Notes under the pieces: generated by a model | What the model was told of the DNA's origin: nothing | Database searches by the model: none | The model's input: the letters and a program-made list of their open reading frames with translations, nothing else | Shown: one piece after another, positions 9,074 to 17,747 of the stretch | Layout: each line of letters opens with the position of its first letter | How positions within the stretch are numbered: the first letter of the stretch is position 1 | Translations under genes and position numbers: made by a program | DNA from: Pseudothermotoga hypogea DSM 11164 = NBRC 106472 | GTDB taxonomy: Bacteria > Thermotogota > Thermotogae > Thermotogales > DSM-5069 | DNA: 64,000 nucleotides | Reading direction: 5' to 3' | NCBI RefSeq assembly: GCF_000816145.1 | Contig: NZ_CP007141.1 | Coordinates: 1,178,001-1,242,000 of the forward strand

Positions 9074-11218
9074 TCATTCGTTTTCCAATTCCAGAGTTAT
9101 CGCAAAAATGTGCGTGTTAATGTTCCCTGAGACCAACATTTCCTTGATGGACTTGTTCAATTCGAACGAATGAACTTTCAAACCACATTTTATGAACTCT
9201 TTTTGCCCGCTCGCCGTGTAGCGAAAGTCGAGCACCAAATCCTTCTGTCCCCTGCACCAATCGGAAACCAGAACAGAAAATTTGTCTCCATCACACATAA
9301 GTGTGAGCTCATAATCTCCGTGGTTTGAAGCAGCCAGCAAATGCACACTTTTCACTTTCACAGCCTCTGGCAGTATGAGTTTTTGGTCTGACACACGAAA
9401 GTTGTCCAAGCCGATCGGTTTGAGTAAAAATGATATGCCGTTGATGACTTTCACACCTTCACTGAGTTCTTCCACAGGTAAGTAAGCTCCAACAGCTCCA
9501 CCAAGGTTGTCGAAATTACCAGGCATTTCGGGAGTGGCTATCCCGTCGTTGTTGAAAACTTCTTCGAGCCGTACGAGCAGAAAGCGATCGATCTTTTCCA
9601 AATGAACGTTGAAAACTTGTTCCTTTTTCGCTGCTTGGCGATGAAAATATCTTTCTGGCACAATCTTGAGTTTTTTCGATTCCTCAACTGAGTAAGCCAC
9701 GGTCCAGGCTTGATTTTCAAGTTCAAAGGACACACCGAAGACTACCGGAATCAAAATGAGCTGATCAACGACACCAGAGCCTTCAAGACTGAGCCTCAAA
9801 TTCGAAACGGCTTCGATCTGTCCAGCGTAGAAGACCCCATTTCCATCCAACGTTGTGGAAATAGATTTGGGGCCACTCGAAATTGTGCAACGGTTTTTGG
9901 CAAACTCCCCCGATACGTAGACATAATACTTCCCCTCAGGAACATCAGTCCATCTCAAATGCGTTCTCGATTCGAACCTGCAAGCAACGTTCGCTCCATA
10001 ATCACCCGTGACGAATGATATTGGTGAAATGCCTGGGTCTGCTGTTTCCGCTTCCAGTACAAGCATTCCTTTCTGGGCGAAGCTTTCCATCGACGTGGCA
10101 AGCTTTTGAAAGAAAATTGGTAAAGAGCTCAGATAGATCATGCTTCTGATGGCACAGATCGTCGATTCCGCACCAGCATTTCTGTTGACGTGCACGTACT
10201 CGAGTCCATCGTAACCTTCCCCGTTGGGCCCGTACATTCTTTCGTTCAGTCTATTCGCGCCGAAGTACCAGGCCGCGGTCAGAGCCGAGAGAAAAGCCAT
10301 GTTTTCGTCCTTCGTTAGTTCGTACGCTTTGGCAGCTGCGACGACCAAAGGCTCGACGGCATACGATAACTCCGGTGTGAGTTTCACATATCTACCCACG
10401 TTGTAAATGAAACCACTTGAGGAGAACAAAGGTATTTGCAGCTCAATTGATTCAGTTGCGATGTTCAGTAGGTTTTCCTCCCCCAGTACTTTGTACGATT
10501 CGATCAACGCTTCGGCGTAGCGGTTTCCCCAGCCGTTCCAGCGAAACTCTCCTTTTTGAGTGCTGAAGAATCTGCCGAAGATGGGATCATTTTCAACGAT
10601 GAGGAATTGCAACAACAATTCCACAGATTCTTTAATCTCATCCGTGACGTTCCTGATTTTGTTGTACTCGCACAAACCGAGAATGTAAACCGAAAGTTGA
10701 TCGGCAAAGATCGGAGGCTTTCTCGATATGGCCTGGTGGGACCTCCGGGCGGCTTCGACGATCTGTTCGTCTCCAGTCTCAACGGCAAGCGCAGCCAAAG
10801 CCCAGAATGCCCTCAGAGCCCACCAGGAGGTTGACTTGTAACTCGTTGGACCGTACATGTTGATCGTTCCGTCTCTGTAGGCGAAGTTGTAAAATTCACC
10901 GTCTTCGGCCTGCATCTGAATCAAGAAACTCGAGGCGTCTTTTGCCCGGTTCAAATACTCATGATTCTTCGTCAACCGGTAGGCTTCGGTGTAGACCAGC
11001 ACGGCTCTGGCAACGTCGTCCACGCAGAAATCTCCCTCGTTGATCGCCCCGACTGGTTTGTAATCGCTGTTGAACCTTTCAGCGTAGACCCAGTAACCCT
11101 TGACCAGGGAGTTTTTCAAGTTGAACCGTTCGGAGAGTTTTTCGAGATGGTCGAACTTCACAAGGTTCATAGCAAAGATGTGGGAACATAAAATCAGGCA
11201 GATCAAAACTGTTTTCAT
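9074..11218 (-). CDS. Secreted protein with alpha/alpha-barrel-like N-domain, possible glycosidase
   Basis: The 714-residue precursor starts at ATG 11218 behind GGTGATC and carries a signal peptide (MKTVLICLILCSHIFA). The first 400 residues are helical and rich in Trp/Tyr and acidic residues (NEGDFCVDDVARAVLVYTEAY; STSWWALRAFWALAAL). This resembles (alpha/alpha)6-barrel carbohydrate-active enzymes. Residues about 400-714 look like beta-sandwich, perhaps carbohydrate-binding, domains. I do not recognise a named family. It is second in a minus-strand pair under the same LacI-type control as a mannoside ABC/GH130 cluster, so a role in extracellular glycan handling is inferred. A hairpin at 11231-11252 separates it from the first gene. 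Confidence 0.7.
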   Translation of the reverse strand: MKTVLICLILCSHIFAMNLVKFDHLEKLSERFNLKNSLVKGYWVYAERFNSDYKPVGAINEGDFCVDDVARAVLVYTEAYRLTKNHEYLNRAKDASSFLIQMQAEDGEFYNFAYRDGTINMYGPTSYKSTSWWALRAFWALAALAVETGDEQIVEAARRSHQAISRKPPIFADQLSVYILGLCEYNKIRNVTDEIKESVELLLQFLIVENDPIFGRFFSTQKGEFRWNGWGNRYAEALIESYKVLGEENLLNIATESIELQIPLFSSSGFIYNVGRYVKLTPELSYAVEPLVVAAAKAYELTKDENMAFLSALTAAWYFGANRLNERMYGPNGEGYDGLEYVHVNRNAGAESTICAIRSMIYLSSLPIFFQKLATSMESFAQKGMLVLEAETADPGISPISFVTGDYGANVACRFESRTHLRWTDVPEGKYYVYVSGEFAKNRCTISSGPKSISTTLDGNGVFYAGQIEAVSNLRLSLEGSGVVDQLILIPVVFGVSFELENQAWTVAYSVEESKKLKIVPERYFHRQAAKKEQVFNVHLEKIDRFLLVRLEEVFNNDGIATPEMPGNFDNLGGAVGAYLPVEELSEGVKVINGISFLLKPIGLDNFRVSDQKLILPEAVKVKSVHLLAASNHGDYELTLMCDGDKFSVLVSDWCRGQKDLVLDFRYTASGQKEFIKCGLKVHSFELNKSIKEMLVSGNINTHIFAITLELENE

Positions 11219-11230
11219 AATGATCACCAT

Positions 11231-11252
11231 GGGGCGGGTAAGGTCCCGCCCC
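11231..11252 (-). terminator. Intercistronic GC hairpin
   Basis: GGGGCGGG pairs with CCCGCCCC across a 6-nt loop, between the stop of the 441-aa gene and the start of the 714-aa gene on the minus strand. There is no T-run; it is probably an mRNA stabiliser or a partial terminator. Confidence 0.5.
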
Positions 11253-11258
11253 CAGGCT

Positions 11259-12584
11259 TCACTCACCTACCTTGACAGATCTGAAAGAAGCACTCTTGGT
11301 CTCTATCCATTTCACTGCGCTCTCGATGTTCGGTGCCGAGTAAAGGCTGAGGAGTCTCAGGTGGCTGACTGAATCACCAAATTTGTAGCGATTCGGCATG
11401 TCCTCAACCTTCATGGAGTAGATTCCGCGTGTGGATTCGTATGCATCGAATTCTCCAGGCATCCACTTGAATATGCCATCGCGGAACTCCAAACTTTCGT
11501 AGACCCAAGTGTCCGAATCGAGCCATTTCTTGTAATCCGCATGGACGACTGGTACGAACGGTAGTATCTGCGCTACACCGATCTTGGCGTTCGGCGAATA
11601 GTTACTCCTCCATCTCTCCATCGATGCGAATATGTAAGTTGCACCCCACCAAAGGGGTTTCATACTGCTGGTTGCGGGGAAAGCTATGTAAGGTGTTTCG
11701 TCGACGTAAATTATCGCATTCCTCATCTTCCAGTATTCCAGTGGTGTTATGTTCAACTGATCGGCCCAGACCAATCTTCTGAAGACTGGAAGAATGTGCA
11801 GTGCATCGTCGAAGGCGGGAACAAGAGGTCGCGTAACCATAGTCTGGAGCTTCATCATGTCTGCGTAACTTTCGAATTTGAACGTGTTGTTCACCAAGAT
11901 ATCGCCGTTTGCGAAGACATATACCAACAGGATCTGGTTCAAACCGTGAAACCTTTCAGATTTCAAGTGCGCGTGGATGCCAACCGCGACCGGACCAGGT
12001 TTGAAAACGTTGACCGATACTATCCTGAAACTTCCCGTGGTCTCCTCATGATGATTTCCAAGTTTTCCATCGACCCAGTAAGTGCTCTCAGGCCAACCAC
12101 TCACCCGGGCGATACCGATCTCGTCGAGCAGTAGTTTTTCTACACCTTTGAAAGCAATCACTTGTGCCAGACCGTGCTTATTTGCGCGCAACTTCAATGA
12201 GCCATCTTTCGAGGTGATGGTCCAGCCATCATCAGTCTTTGTTGTGTCAAACTTGGGTTCGAACTTGGGAACTTCGATGTTTTCATCTGCATCTGGTATG
12301 ACGATTTCTCCTTGATCTTTGAGCAGAAAGACCAGATAGTCTCCTGCAGAAATTCTACCGTTGCCGTCGGCGTCGTCAATCTGGAAGGGCACGTGAGCGT
12401 TTCCCGAGACCACATGCAGTGCCGACCAGTCCGCATCGAAGTCTTCTGGCACCAGGCTCAAGAGGTCACTCATTTTGATCACGATCGGAACTTCAACCTC
12501 ACCGGCTTTAACTGGTATCTTGTAGACTGTGGCTAAGAGCACGAGCGAGAGCGTGAGTAATAACAGAGTGAGTAACCTTCTCAT
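11259..12584 (-). CDS. Secreted protein of unknown function (DUF4861-like)
   Basis: The 441-residue precursor has an N-terminal signal (MRRLLTLLLLTLSLVLLATV). The mature protein opens with a beta-rich domain carrying DDADGNGRISAGD (about 70-82), a calcium-loop or dockerin-like motif. It continues with WPESTYWVDGKLGNHHEETTG and a Trp-rich C-terminal half. The layout recalls DUF4861-type secreted proteins found beside polysaccharide-degrading genes; I hold that assignment loosely. I prefer ATG 12584 to the TTG one codon earlier because the GAAGGGGGTG ribosome site is better spaced. It is the first gene of the minus arm of the LacI-controlled divergent cluster. Confidence 0.7.
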   Translation of the reverse strand: MRRLLTLLLLTLSLVLLATVYKIPVKAGEVEVPIVIKMSDLLSLVPEDFDADWSALHVVSGNAHVPFQIDDADGNGRISAGDYLVFLLKDQGEIVIPDADENIEVPKFEPKFDTTKTDDGWTITSKDGSLKLRANKHGLAQVIAFKGVEKLLLDEIGIARVSGWPESTYWVDGKLGNHHEETTGSFRIVSVNVFKPGPVAVGIHAHLKSERFHGLNQILLVYVFANGDILVNNTFKFESYADMMKLQTMVTRPLVPAFDDALHILPVFRRLVWADQLNITPLEYWKMRNAIIYVDETPYIAFPATSSMKPLWWGATYIFASMERWRSNYSPNAKIGVAQILPFVPVVHADYKKWLDSDTWVYESLEFRDGIFKWMPGEFDAYESTRGIYSMKVEDMPNRYKFGDSVSHLRLLSLYSAPNIESAVKWIETKSASFRSVKVGE

Positions 12585-12599
12585 CAAAACACCCCCTTC

Positions 12600-12613
12600 T
12601 GAAAGCGTTTACA
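12600..12613. promoter_or_regulatory. LacI-type operator, minus arm
   Basis: Read on the minus strand the 14-mer is TGTAAACGCTTTCA, a close match to the LacI/cre-type consensus TGWAANCGNTNWCA. It lies just downstream of the minus-strand TATAAT at 12625-12620, where a bound repressor would block the start of the secreted-protein genes. A related 14-mer occupies the mirror position on the plus arm. Confidence 0.7.
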
Positions 12614-12619
12614 TATCTA

Positions 12620-12625
12620 ATTATA
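12620..12625 (-). promoter_or_regulatory. -10 box of the minus-arm secreted genes
   Basis: The minus strand reads TATAAT 36 bp upstream of ATG 12584. The hexamer 17 bp further upstream, TTAGAA, is a weak -35. Confidence 0.45.
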
Positions 12626-12762
12626 TAACCGTGTTTCGTTTTTTCTAACCCCGTATGAGACCAAGAATCTCATTATGCCGGCGAAACGAACAGTTACGGT
12701 GAAAATCCTTTCTTTTTCTTGAAATATCTTCGGTTTTCTCCTTCGATCTGATGTTTCTAAAT

Positions 12763-12790
12763 TTGAACTAAAATCTTGTGATGGTATAAT
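12763..12790 (+). promoter_or_regulatory. Promoter of the lacI-ABC-GH130 operon
   Basis: TTGAAC (12763-12768), a 16-bp spacer and TATAAT (12785-12790) precede the regulator gene by 36 bp. The operator at 12796-12809 covers the expected transcription start. Confidence 0.7.
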
Positions 12791-12795
12791 CTTTC

Positions 12796-12809
12796 TGAAA
12801 AGGCTTACA
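12796..12809. promoter_or_regulatory. LacI-type operator, plus arm (autoregulation)
   Basis: On the minus strand this 14-mer reads TGTAAGCCTTTTCA, sharing TGTAA and TTTCA/TTTTCA arms with the 12600 site, and both are flanked by CTGAAA and TACATAT. It sits directly after the -10 box, the classic position for repression. The LacI protein encoded just downstream is the obvious ligand. Confidence 0.65.
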
Positions 12810-12826
12810 TATGGAGGAATTTCACA

Positions 12827-13789
12827 ATGGCGTCCATTGACGATGTGGCAAGGCTTGCGGGAGTTTCCATAGCGACGGTGTCGCGAGTTCTGAACAACAA
12901 AGGCTACGTGTCCGAGAAAACCAAACTCAAAGTCTGGGAAGCGGTGAGGGAACTCGGTTATAGACCGCAAATATCTGCCAGGACTTTGGCGAGCAAGAGA
13001 CTGTTCAAGGTGGCTCTCGTGATAAGTGACAGAATCAACAAGCTTTTGAGGAGCGAGACAGGGAACTTCTACGCCATAGTACTGCAAGCGATTAAAGACG
13101 TGGAAAGAATGTTTCGATTCTCGACAGCTCCATTGATCTTGGAATCTTCCGATCCGAAAGGTTTTGACGGCTTCCTGCTGATAGGAAGCGACGCGACTGC
13201 TGAGCAGGTTATGTCCTACCGCAAGCACGGGAAAGTAGTTCTCGTGGACCACTACATAGATGGCCTGGGAATCGACTGTGTTGTGAGCGACGGCTACGAT
13301 GGGGTTTACAAAGTCGTGCAAGACTTCGTTCAGCGAGGGTTTGAGAACATTGTTCACCTGCATGGTCCATTGAGATTTTACGGCTTCAAAGACAGATACA
13401 GAGGCTATGTGGAAGCGATGCAGAGAAACGGTTTACTACCGGTCTGCTACGAGTACGACGACTTACATGAAGAAATAACTCCGGTGTTGAAGAAGATTTT
13501 CAGAGACAGAAAAGTTCAGGTTCTCATCTGTTCGAACGACATCATTGCAATAAGGGCCCTCAAAGAGCTCAAAAGTTGGGGATACAGGATTCCTGAAAAT
13601 GTCAGTGTCATAGGATTCGATGATATTCCGCAAGCCGAGAGAGAATCATTGTCAACCTTAAGGGTCCAAAAGTATGAGATGGGTTTAATCGCGGTGGAAA
13701 GGTTGTACGAGCTGTTGATCGGTCATGGTCACCATCCATACAGAATGTGTTTGTACACGGATTTCGTTAAGAGATCTTCGTCTGTCTGA
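12827..13789 (+). CDS. LacI family transcriptional regulator
   Basis: This 320-residue regulator has an N-terminal helix-turn-helix (IDDVARLAGVSIATVSRVL, about residues 4-22) and hinge helix, then a periplasmic-binding-protein-like sensor domain. The sensor includes VSVIGFDDIPQAE and LLIGHGHHP near the C-terminus. The sensor is slightly short because the segment after the hinge is compressed. ATG 12827 lies behind ATGGAGGAATT. It stands first in the plus-arm operon and very probably represses both arms through the two 14-mer operators. The inducer is inferred to be a mannoside or manno-oligosaccharide because of the GH130 gene. Confidence 0.92.
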   Translation: MASIDDVARLAGVSIATVSRVLNNKGYVSEKTKLKVWEAVRELGYRPQISARTLASKRLFKVALVISDRINKLLRSETGNFYAIVLQAIKDVERMFRFSTAPLILESSDPKGFDGFLLIGSDATAEQVMSYRKHGKVVLVDHYIDGLGIDCVVSDGYDGVYKVVQDFVQRGFENIVHLHGPLRFYGFKDRYRGYVEAMQRNGLLPVCYEYDDLHEEITPVLKKIFRDRKVQVLICSNDIIAIRALKELKSWGYRIPENVSVIGFDDIPQAERESLSTLRVQKYEMGLIAVERLYELLIGHGHHPYRMCLYTDFVKRSSSV

Positions 13790-13804
13790 GGGAGGTGAAT
13801 TGAG

Positions 13805-15055
13805 GTGAGAAGGTTCTGGATTTTCGCACTGATGCTGGTGGTCGTCGTCACATTCGGTGCCACAAAACTGGTGTTTTGGACAGCACCCAATCCACTCCAG
13901 GAAGAGTTCTGGAAAGAGGTCGTGTCGGAGTGGAACAGACTCAGACCGGATATTCAGATCGAAGTTTCGGTCATACCGGCGGCAGCCAGTTCTGAGGAAG
14001 CTATTCTCACTGCGATCGCGGCTGGAACAGCTCCGGACATTTCTGAGAACATATTCAGTGGTTTCGCGGCCCAGCTGGCAGACATCGGGGCAATATACCC
14101 GCTGGACAACTTCAAGGACGAATTTTGGAAACTCGTAGGCAACAGAAAAATGAGAAACATCGTGGAAGGATGGAAAGTCAAGGGTCACTACTACGTACTT
14201 CCAATTTATTCCAACCCGATGCTTTTCTGGTGGAGAGGAGATCTTCTCAAGCAACTGGGTTATGACAAGCCTCCGAGAACGTACTCTGAAATCTACGAAC
14301 TGAGCTCTAAATTCACCAAGATCAACGAGAGGTATGTGATGCAGGTCATCGCCGGAAGGAACTGGTGGGACAGGTGGTTCGACTTCATAACTTACTACTA
14401 CGCAGCCAGCGGTGGAAAGGCTTACATAGACACAGAAAAACGCAAGGCGGTCTTTAACAACGAGTACGGCCTGAAAGTCACAGAGTTCATCTACAAGATG
14501 TTCAAGGAAAATCACACCGCAGTTGAACTGGGTACAAATCCATTCTACATGGGCAACATACTGGGTAAGATCACAGGACCATGGGAGATCAACTGGGCCA
14601 AGGAGACTTTCCCAGACGTGATGCCGCACGTCTGGTTGGCTCCACCTCCTGTCCCGGACGAGTATCCAGCCGATCTTCCTGTTTACACCTTTGCGGACAC
14701 CAAGGGATTGGTGATCTACGAAAACTGCAAGGACAAGAAGGCCGCTTTTGAGTTCATCTCGTGGGTTTTTTCGAACGTAGAACACGATGTTTTGTGGATC
14801 GAGAAAACAAGGATGCCACCTGCCAGAGAAGATCTGGCAACCAACTCAGCGTTCGCTAAATTCATGGAAGATCCATTTTTCAAAGCTTACGCCGAATCTG
14901 TACCGTACGCCGTACCACCCGCGCTCATCGACAAGACCATAGATGTTCAACTTTCCATGACGACACACTTGATCGAACCGTTGATGCATTTGAAGGGAGA
15001 GCCAAAGGACATCCTGAACAACGCAGTTAAAGAAGTAAACAAGATACTGTTCTGA
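13805..15055 (+). CDS. Extracellular sugar-binding protein of ABC transporter
   Basis: The 416-residue precursor starts at GTG 13805 behind GGGAGGTG and has a signal peptide (MRRFWIFALMLVVVVTFGA). The mature protein begins TKLVFWTAPNPLQEEFWKEVV and shows the GTAPDISENIF stretch typical of CUT1 binding proteins. The C-terminal lobe contains the usual AFEFISWVFSN segment. It belongs to the operon lacI-SBP-permease-permease-GH130. The ligand is predicted to be a beta-mannoside from context only. Confidence 0.93.
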   Translation: MRRFWIFALMLVVVVTFGATKLVFWTAPNPLQEEFWKEVVSEWNRLRPDIQIEVSVIPAAASSEEAILTAIAAGTAPDISENIFSGFAAQLADIGAIYPLDNFKDEFWKLVGNRKMRNIVEGWKVKGHYYVLPIYSNPMLFWWRGDLLKQLGYDKPPRTYSEIYELSSKFTKINERYVMQVIAGRNWWDRWFDFITYYYAASGGKAYIDTEKRKAVFNNEYGLKVTEFIYKMFKENHTAVELGTNPFYMGNILGKITGPWEINWAKETFPDVMPHVWLAPPPVPDEYPADLPVYTFADTKGLVIYENCKDKKAAFEFISWVFSNVEHDVLWIEKTRMPPAREDLATNSAFAKFMEDPFFKAYAESVPYAVPPALIDKTIDVQLSMTTHLIEPLMHLKGEPKDILNNAVKEVNKILF

Positions 15056-15078
15056 GGTTTAACTGTCGGGTGGTGACC

Positions 15079-15954
15079 ATGGCCAGTTTGAGATCGAAAG
15101 AAAAGAGGTTTGGCTTCGGAATACTCGCCTCTTACCTGGCCCACACGGCCATCTTTTGGGGTTATCCCTTTGTCTGGATGGTCATGTTAGCCTTCTCACG
15201 CTGGCGATTCGTAGGTAAACCAAGTTTTGTCGGTTTTGCGAATTTCATCAGGATTTTTCAGGACAGCAATTTCATCAGGGTGGCGCTGAATACTCTGAAC
15301 TTTCTTGCATACCTCATTCCGATGCTTTTGTTTTCTTCTCTGCTGTTCGCCATAGCCCTTTCAAAGATGCGCTATTTTAAGACATTTGTTGTGATGAGCT
15401 TCCTGGTGGCGAACGTCTCTTCTGGCGTCGCATACTCGATAATGTTCTCAAATCTCTTTGCAGTGAACGGACCTGTGAACAGACTTGTGTATTCTCTCTT
15501 CGGCTTCACGATTCCGTGGTTCAACCATCCACAGCTCGCCATTTTTTCAATATGTCTGATCGTCACCTGGAAGTTCATAGGTTACTACGGGATGATAATA
15601 TACGCAGGATTACAGTCCATACCAACGAGCGTGTTTGAAGCTGCCAGAATGGATGGGGCGAGCAACTGGAAAATTTTTTGGACCATAACGCTTCCTTTGT
15701 TGAATCCATCGTTGATAACGGTCACAGTTTTCGCAACGACCCTGACCTTTGGAATCTTCACCGAACCTTACATGATCACCGGCGGTGGACCAATGATGAG
15801 AACAACGACTTTCTTGATCTACATGTACGACACAGCTTTCAGAAGAATAAATCCGTCCTATGCTACGGTCGTTGCCATAACAGCTGCGGCCATGAGCTTT
15901 TCGCTGGTTATGATCATAAGGCGCATCTTTGAAAGGGAAGTGGCTTTCGTATGA
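15079..15954 (+). CDS. Sugar ABC transporter permease (MalF/UgpA type)
   Basis: The 291-residue protein has six predicted membrane helices and the EAA loop VFEAARMDGASNWKIFW followed by TITLPLLNPS. I favour ATG 15079 over GTG 15070; the GGGTGGTGACC site suits the ATG. It overlaps the next permease by four bases. It forms a channel with the 15951-16775 product for the preceding binding protein. Confidence 0.92.
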   Translation: MASLRSKEKRFGFGILASYLAHTAIFWGYPFVWMVMLAFSRWRFVGKPSFVGFANFIRIFQDSNFIRVALNTLNFLAYLIPMLLFSSLLFAIALSKMRYFKTFVVMSFLVANVSSGVAYSIMFSNLFAVNGPVNRLVYSLFGFTIPWFNHPQLAIFSICLIVTWKFIGYYGMIIYAGLQSIPTSVFEAARMDGASNWKIFWTITLPLLNPSLITVTVFATTLTFGIFTEPYMITGGGPMMRTTTFLIYMYDTAFRRINPSYATVVAITAAAMSFSLVMIIRRIFEREVAFV

Positions 15955-16775
15955 GGAAGATGAAGATCTCTGATTTGATCCTTCACGCGGTGATGATCGC
16001 TCTGGCCTTAGTTTGGATCTACCCATACGTTTGGCTCTTCATGTCTTCTTTCAAGCCTGCGAGAGAAATCTTCACGACTTTCATACCGAGCAGGTTTACT
16101 CTTGAACACTATGAGTTCATATTCTTCATGTCCGGTCGACTCGGAAGACCTTTCCTTAGAGCATTACTGAATAGCGTTTTCGTCGCGAGCACCGTTACTT
16201 TCTCTGTTGTGATGACATCTGCCTTTGTCGGTTTCGTGCTGGCAAAGATCAGATTTTTGCTGTCTCGAACGATTCTCAATTTCATTCTGTACCAGATGCT
16301 TTTCCCAGGTTTCATGTTTCTCATACCGTTGTTCATGCTAATAAGAACGCTTGGACTGATGAACTCCTATTCGGCCTTGATCCTTCCAGGTTTGATGAGT
16401 TCCTGGGGCGCTTTCATGTTTGCGCAATCTTTTAAGACCATCCCTGACGATTACATTGACGCTGCAAAATTGGACGGGGCGAACAGATTCTGGATCGTGC
16501 TCAGGCTCATGCTTCCTTTGACGAGATCAACCGCGTCGATAGTGGGCCTCTTTACTTTCATAGGTGCCTGGGACAACTTTCTCTGGCCTTTGATGGTCAT
16601 GAAAGACTACAAGAAGATGCCACTCGCCGTCCTCTTGGCGACTTTCAACCATGAGTATGCGGGTTACGTTGGCCCCGTCTTAGCGGGAGCCGTGCTTCAA
16701 ACCATCCCCATGGTTCTAATATTCTTGATGCTCAGAAAGTACTTCTTGCAGGGAATATCCCTGTCACTCAGATAA
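15951..16775 (+). CDS. Sugar ABC transporter permease (MalG/UgpE type)
   Basis: The 274-residue permease has six predicted helices and the EAA loop DYIDAAKLDGANRFWIV followed by LRLMLPLTRS. Its ATG overlaps the preceding stop (ATGA). The operon carries no ATPase gene, so the transporter must borrow one. The MalK/MsmX-type ATPase encoded at 3711-4784 is a candidate. Confidence 0.92.
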   Translation: MRKMKISDLILHAVMIALALVWIYPYVWLFMSSFKPAREIFTTFIPSRFTLEHYEFIFFMSGRLGRPFLRALLNSVFVASTVTFSVVMTSAFVGFVLAKIRFLLSRTILNFILYQMLFPGFMFLIPLFMLIRTLGLMNSYSALILPGLMSSWGAFMFAQSFKTIPDDYIDAAKLDGANRFWIVLRLMLPLTRSTASIVGLFTFIGAWDNFLWPLMVMKDYKKMPLAVLLATFNHEYAGYVGPVLAGAVLQTIPMVLIFLMLRKYFLQGISLSLR

Positions 16776-16788
16776 GGAGGGTCAAAAG

Positions 16789-17673
16789 ATGGAGTTGAAG
16801 CTTCAGAGGTATCCAAGACCTATTCTCGAACCAATCCCATGGCACAGTTGGGAGAACAAGTGTGTTTTCAACTGTGCTGTGGTGCACGACGGAAAGGTCT
16901 TTCACATGCTTTACAGGGCTCAAGGAGAGGACATGGTCTCGAGGATCGGATATGCGATCAGTATCGATGGCTACAGTTTCAATCGCCTCGAAAGACCTGT
17001 CTTCACACCGGCCAGCCCCTACGAACTTTACGGCGTTGAAGATCCAAGAATCACGAAGATAGGAGAAAAGTACTACATGCTGTACACCGCTTATTCACCA
17101 AAGGGAACGAGGGTGTCGATGGCCTCAACTGAGAACTTCTTCATCTGGGAAAGACACGGTGTGGTGATACACGACGTCAACAACAAAGACGCCGCGCTCT
17201 TTCCTGAGAAGATAAACAACAGATACGTGATGTTGCACAGGATCGAGCCGGACATTTGGCTTGCGTTTTCTGACGATCTGATCCACTGGACGGATTTTGT
17301 CAGCATAGCCAAACCGAGAGAAGGTTACTGGGACAACTTGAAGATAGGAGCGGGTGCGCCACCGATCAAGACCCCGTACGGTTGGTTGCTCTTGTACCAT
17401 GGAGTTGAGAGAGCCGACAGACCCATCTACAGATTGGGGTTCATCCTGCTCGATCTCAACGATCCAACGAAGGTTTTGAAAAGGAGTGAAGAACCGATTT
17501 TGGAGCCAGAGGAAGAATGGGAAATTTTCGGAGTGGTTCCAAACGTCGTCTTCAGCGACGCGATGGTTGAGTATCAGGGCAAATACTTCGTCTATTACGG
17601 AGCGGCAGACACCTGCATCTGTGTTGCAACAATAGGCGTGGAAGAGACTCTCGAATGGTGTGAGAAAATCTGA
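16789..17673 (+). CDS. GH130 family beta-mannoside phosphorylase/hydrolase
   Basis: The 294-residue protein fits the five-bladed propeller fold of GH130. The catalytic motif YGVEDPRITK puts the general acid at D85. Other family markers are MLYRAQG near 40-46, AALFPEKINNRYVMLHRIEPDI and LLLYHGVERADRPIYR. Family members phosphorolyse or hydrolyse beta-1,4- or beta-1,2-mannosidic bonds in the cytoplasm, and T. maritima TM1225 is a likely relative. The His/Arg residues near 170 are compatible with phosphate binding, so a phosphorylase is favoured. It lies 13 bp behind the permease genes and ends before a palindromic terminator. Confidence 0.88.
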   Translation: MELKLQRYPRPILEPIPWHSWENKCVFNCAVVHDGKVFHMLYRAQGEDMVSRIGYAISIDGYSFNRLERPVFTPASPYELYGVEDPRITKIGEKYYMLYTAYSPKGTRVSMASTENFFIWERHGVVIHDVNNKDAALFPEKINNRYVMLHRIEPDIWLAFSDDLIHWTDFVSIAKPREGYWDNLKIGAGAPPIKTPYGWLLLYHGVERADRPIYRLGFILLDLNDPTKVLKRSEEPILEPEEEWEIFGVVPNVVFSDAMVEYQGKYFVYYGAADTCICVATIGVEETLEWCEKI

Positions 17674-17704
17674 GAATCGTGGCTAATTCTTTGTATTAAA
17701 AAAC

Positions 17705-17722
17705 GGCGGGCAGCTGCCCGCC
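17705..17722. terminator. Bidirectional palindromic terminator (copy 2)
   Basis: An 18-bp perfect palindrome (GGCGGGCAG/CTGCCCGCC) between the convergent GH130 gene and the hypothetical gene ending at 17748. It is identical in its core to the terminator at 9032-9057. Confidence 0.78.
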
Positions 17723-17747
17723 TTCAAATTTCGAGGTTCTCGAAGGC

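Noticed and set aside
12617-13363. A 248-codon minus-strand ORF over the lacI gene.
   Set aside because: Pure shadow of the well-supported LacI coding frame, as are the many other long antisense ORFs in this window.
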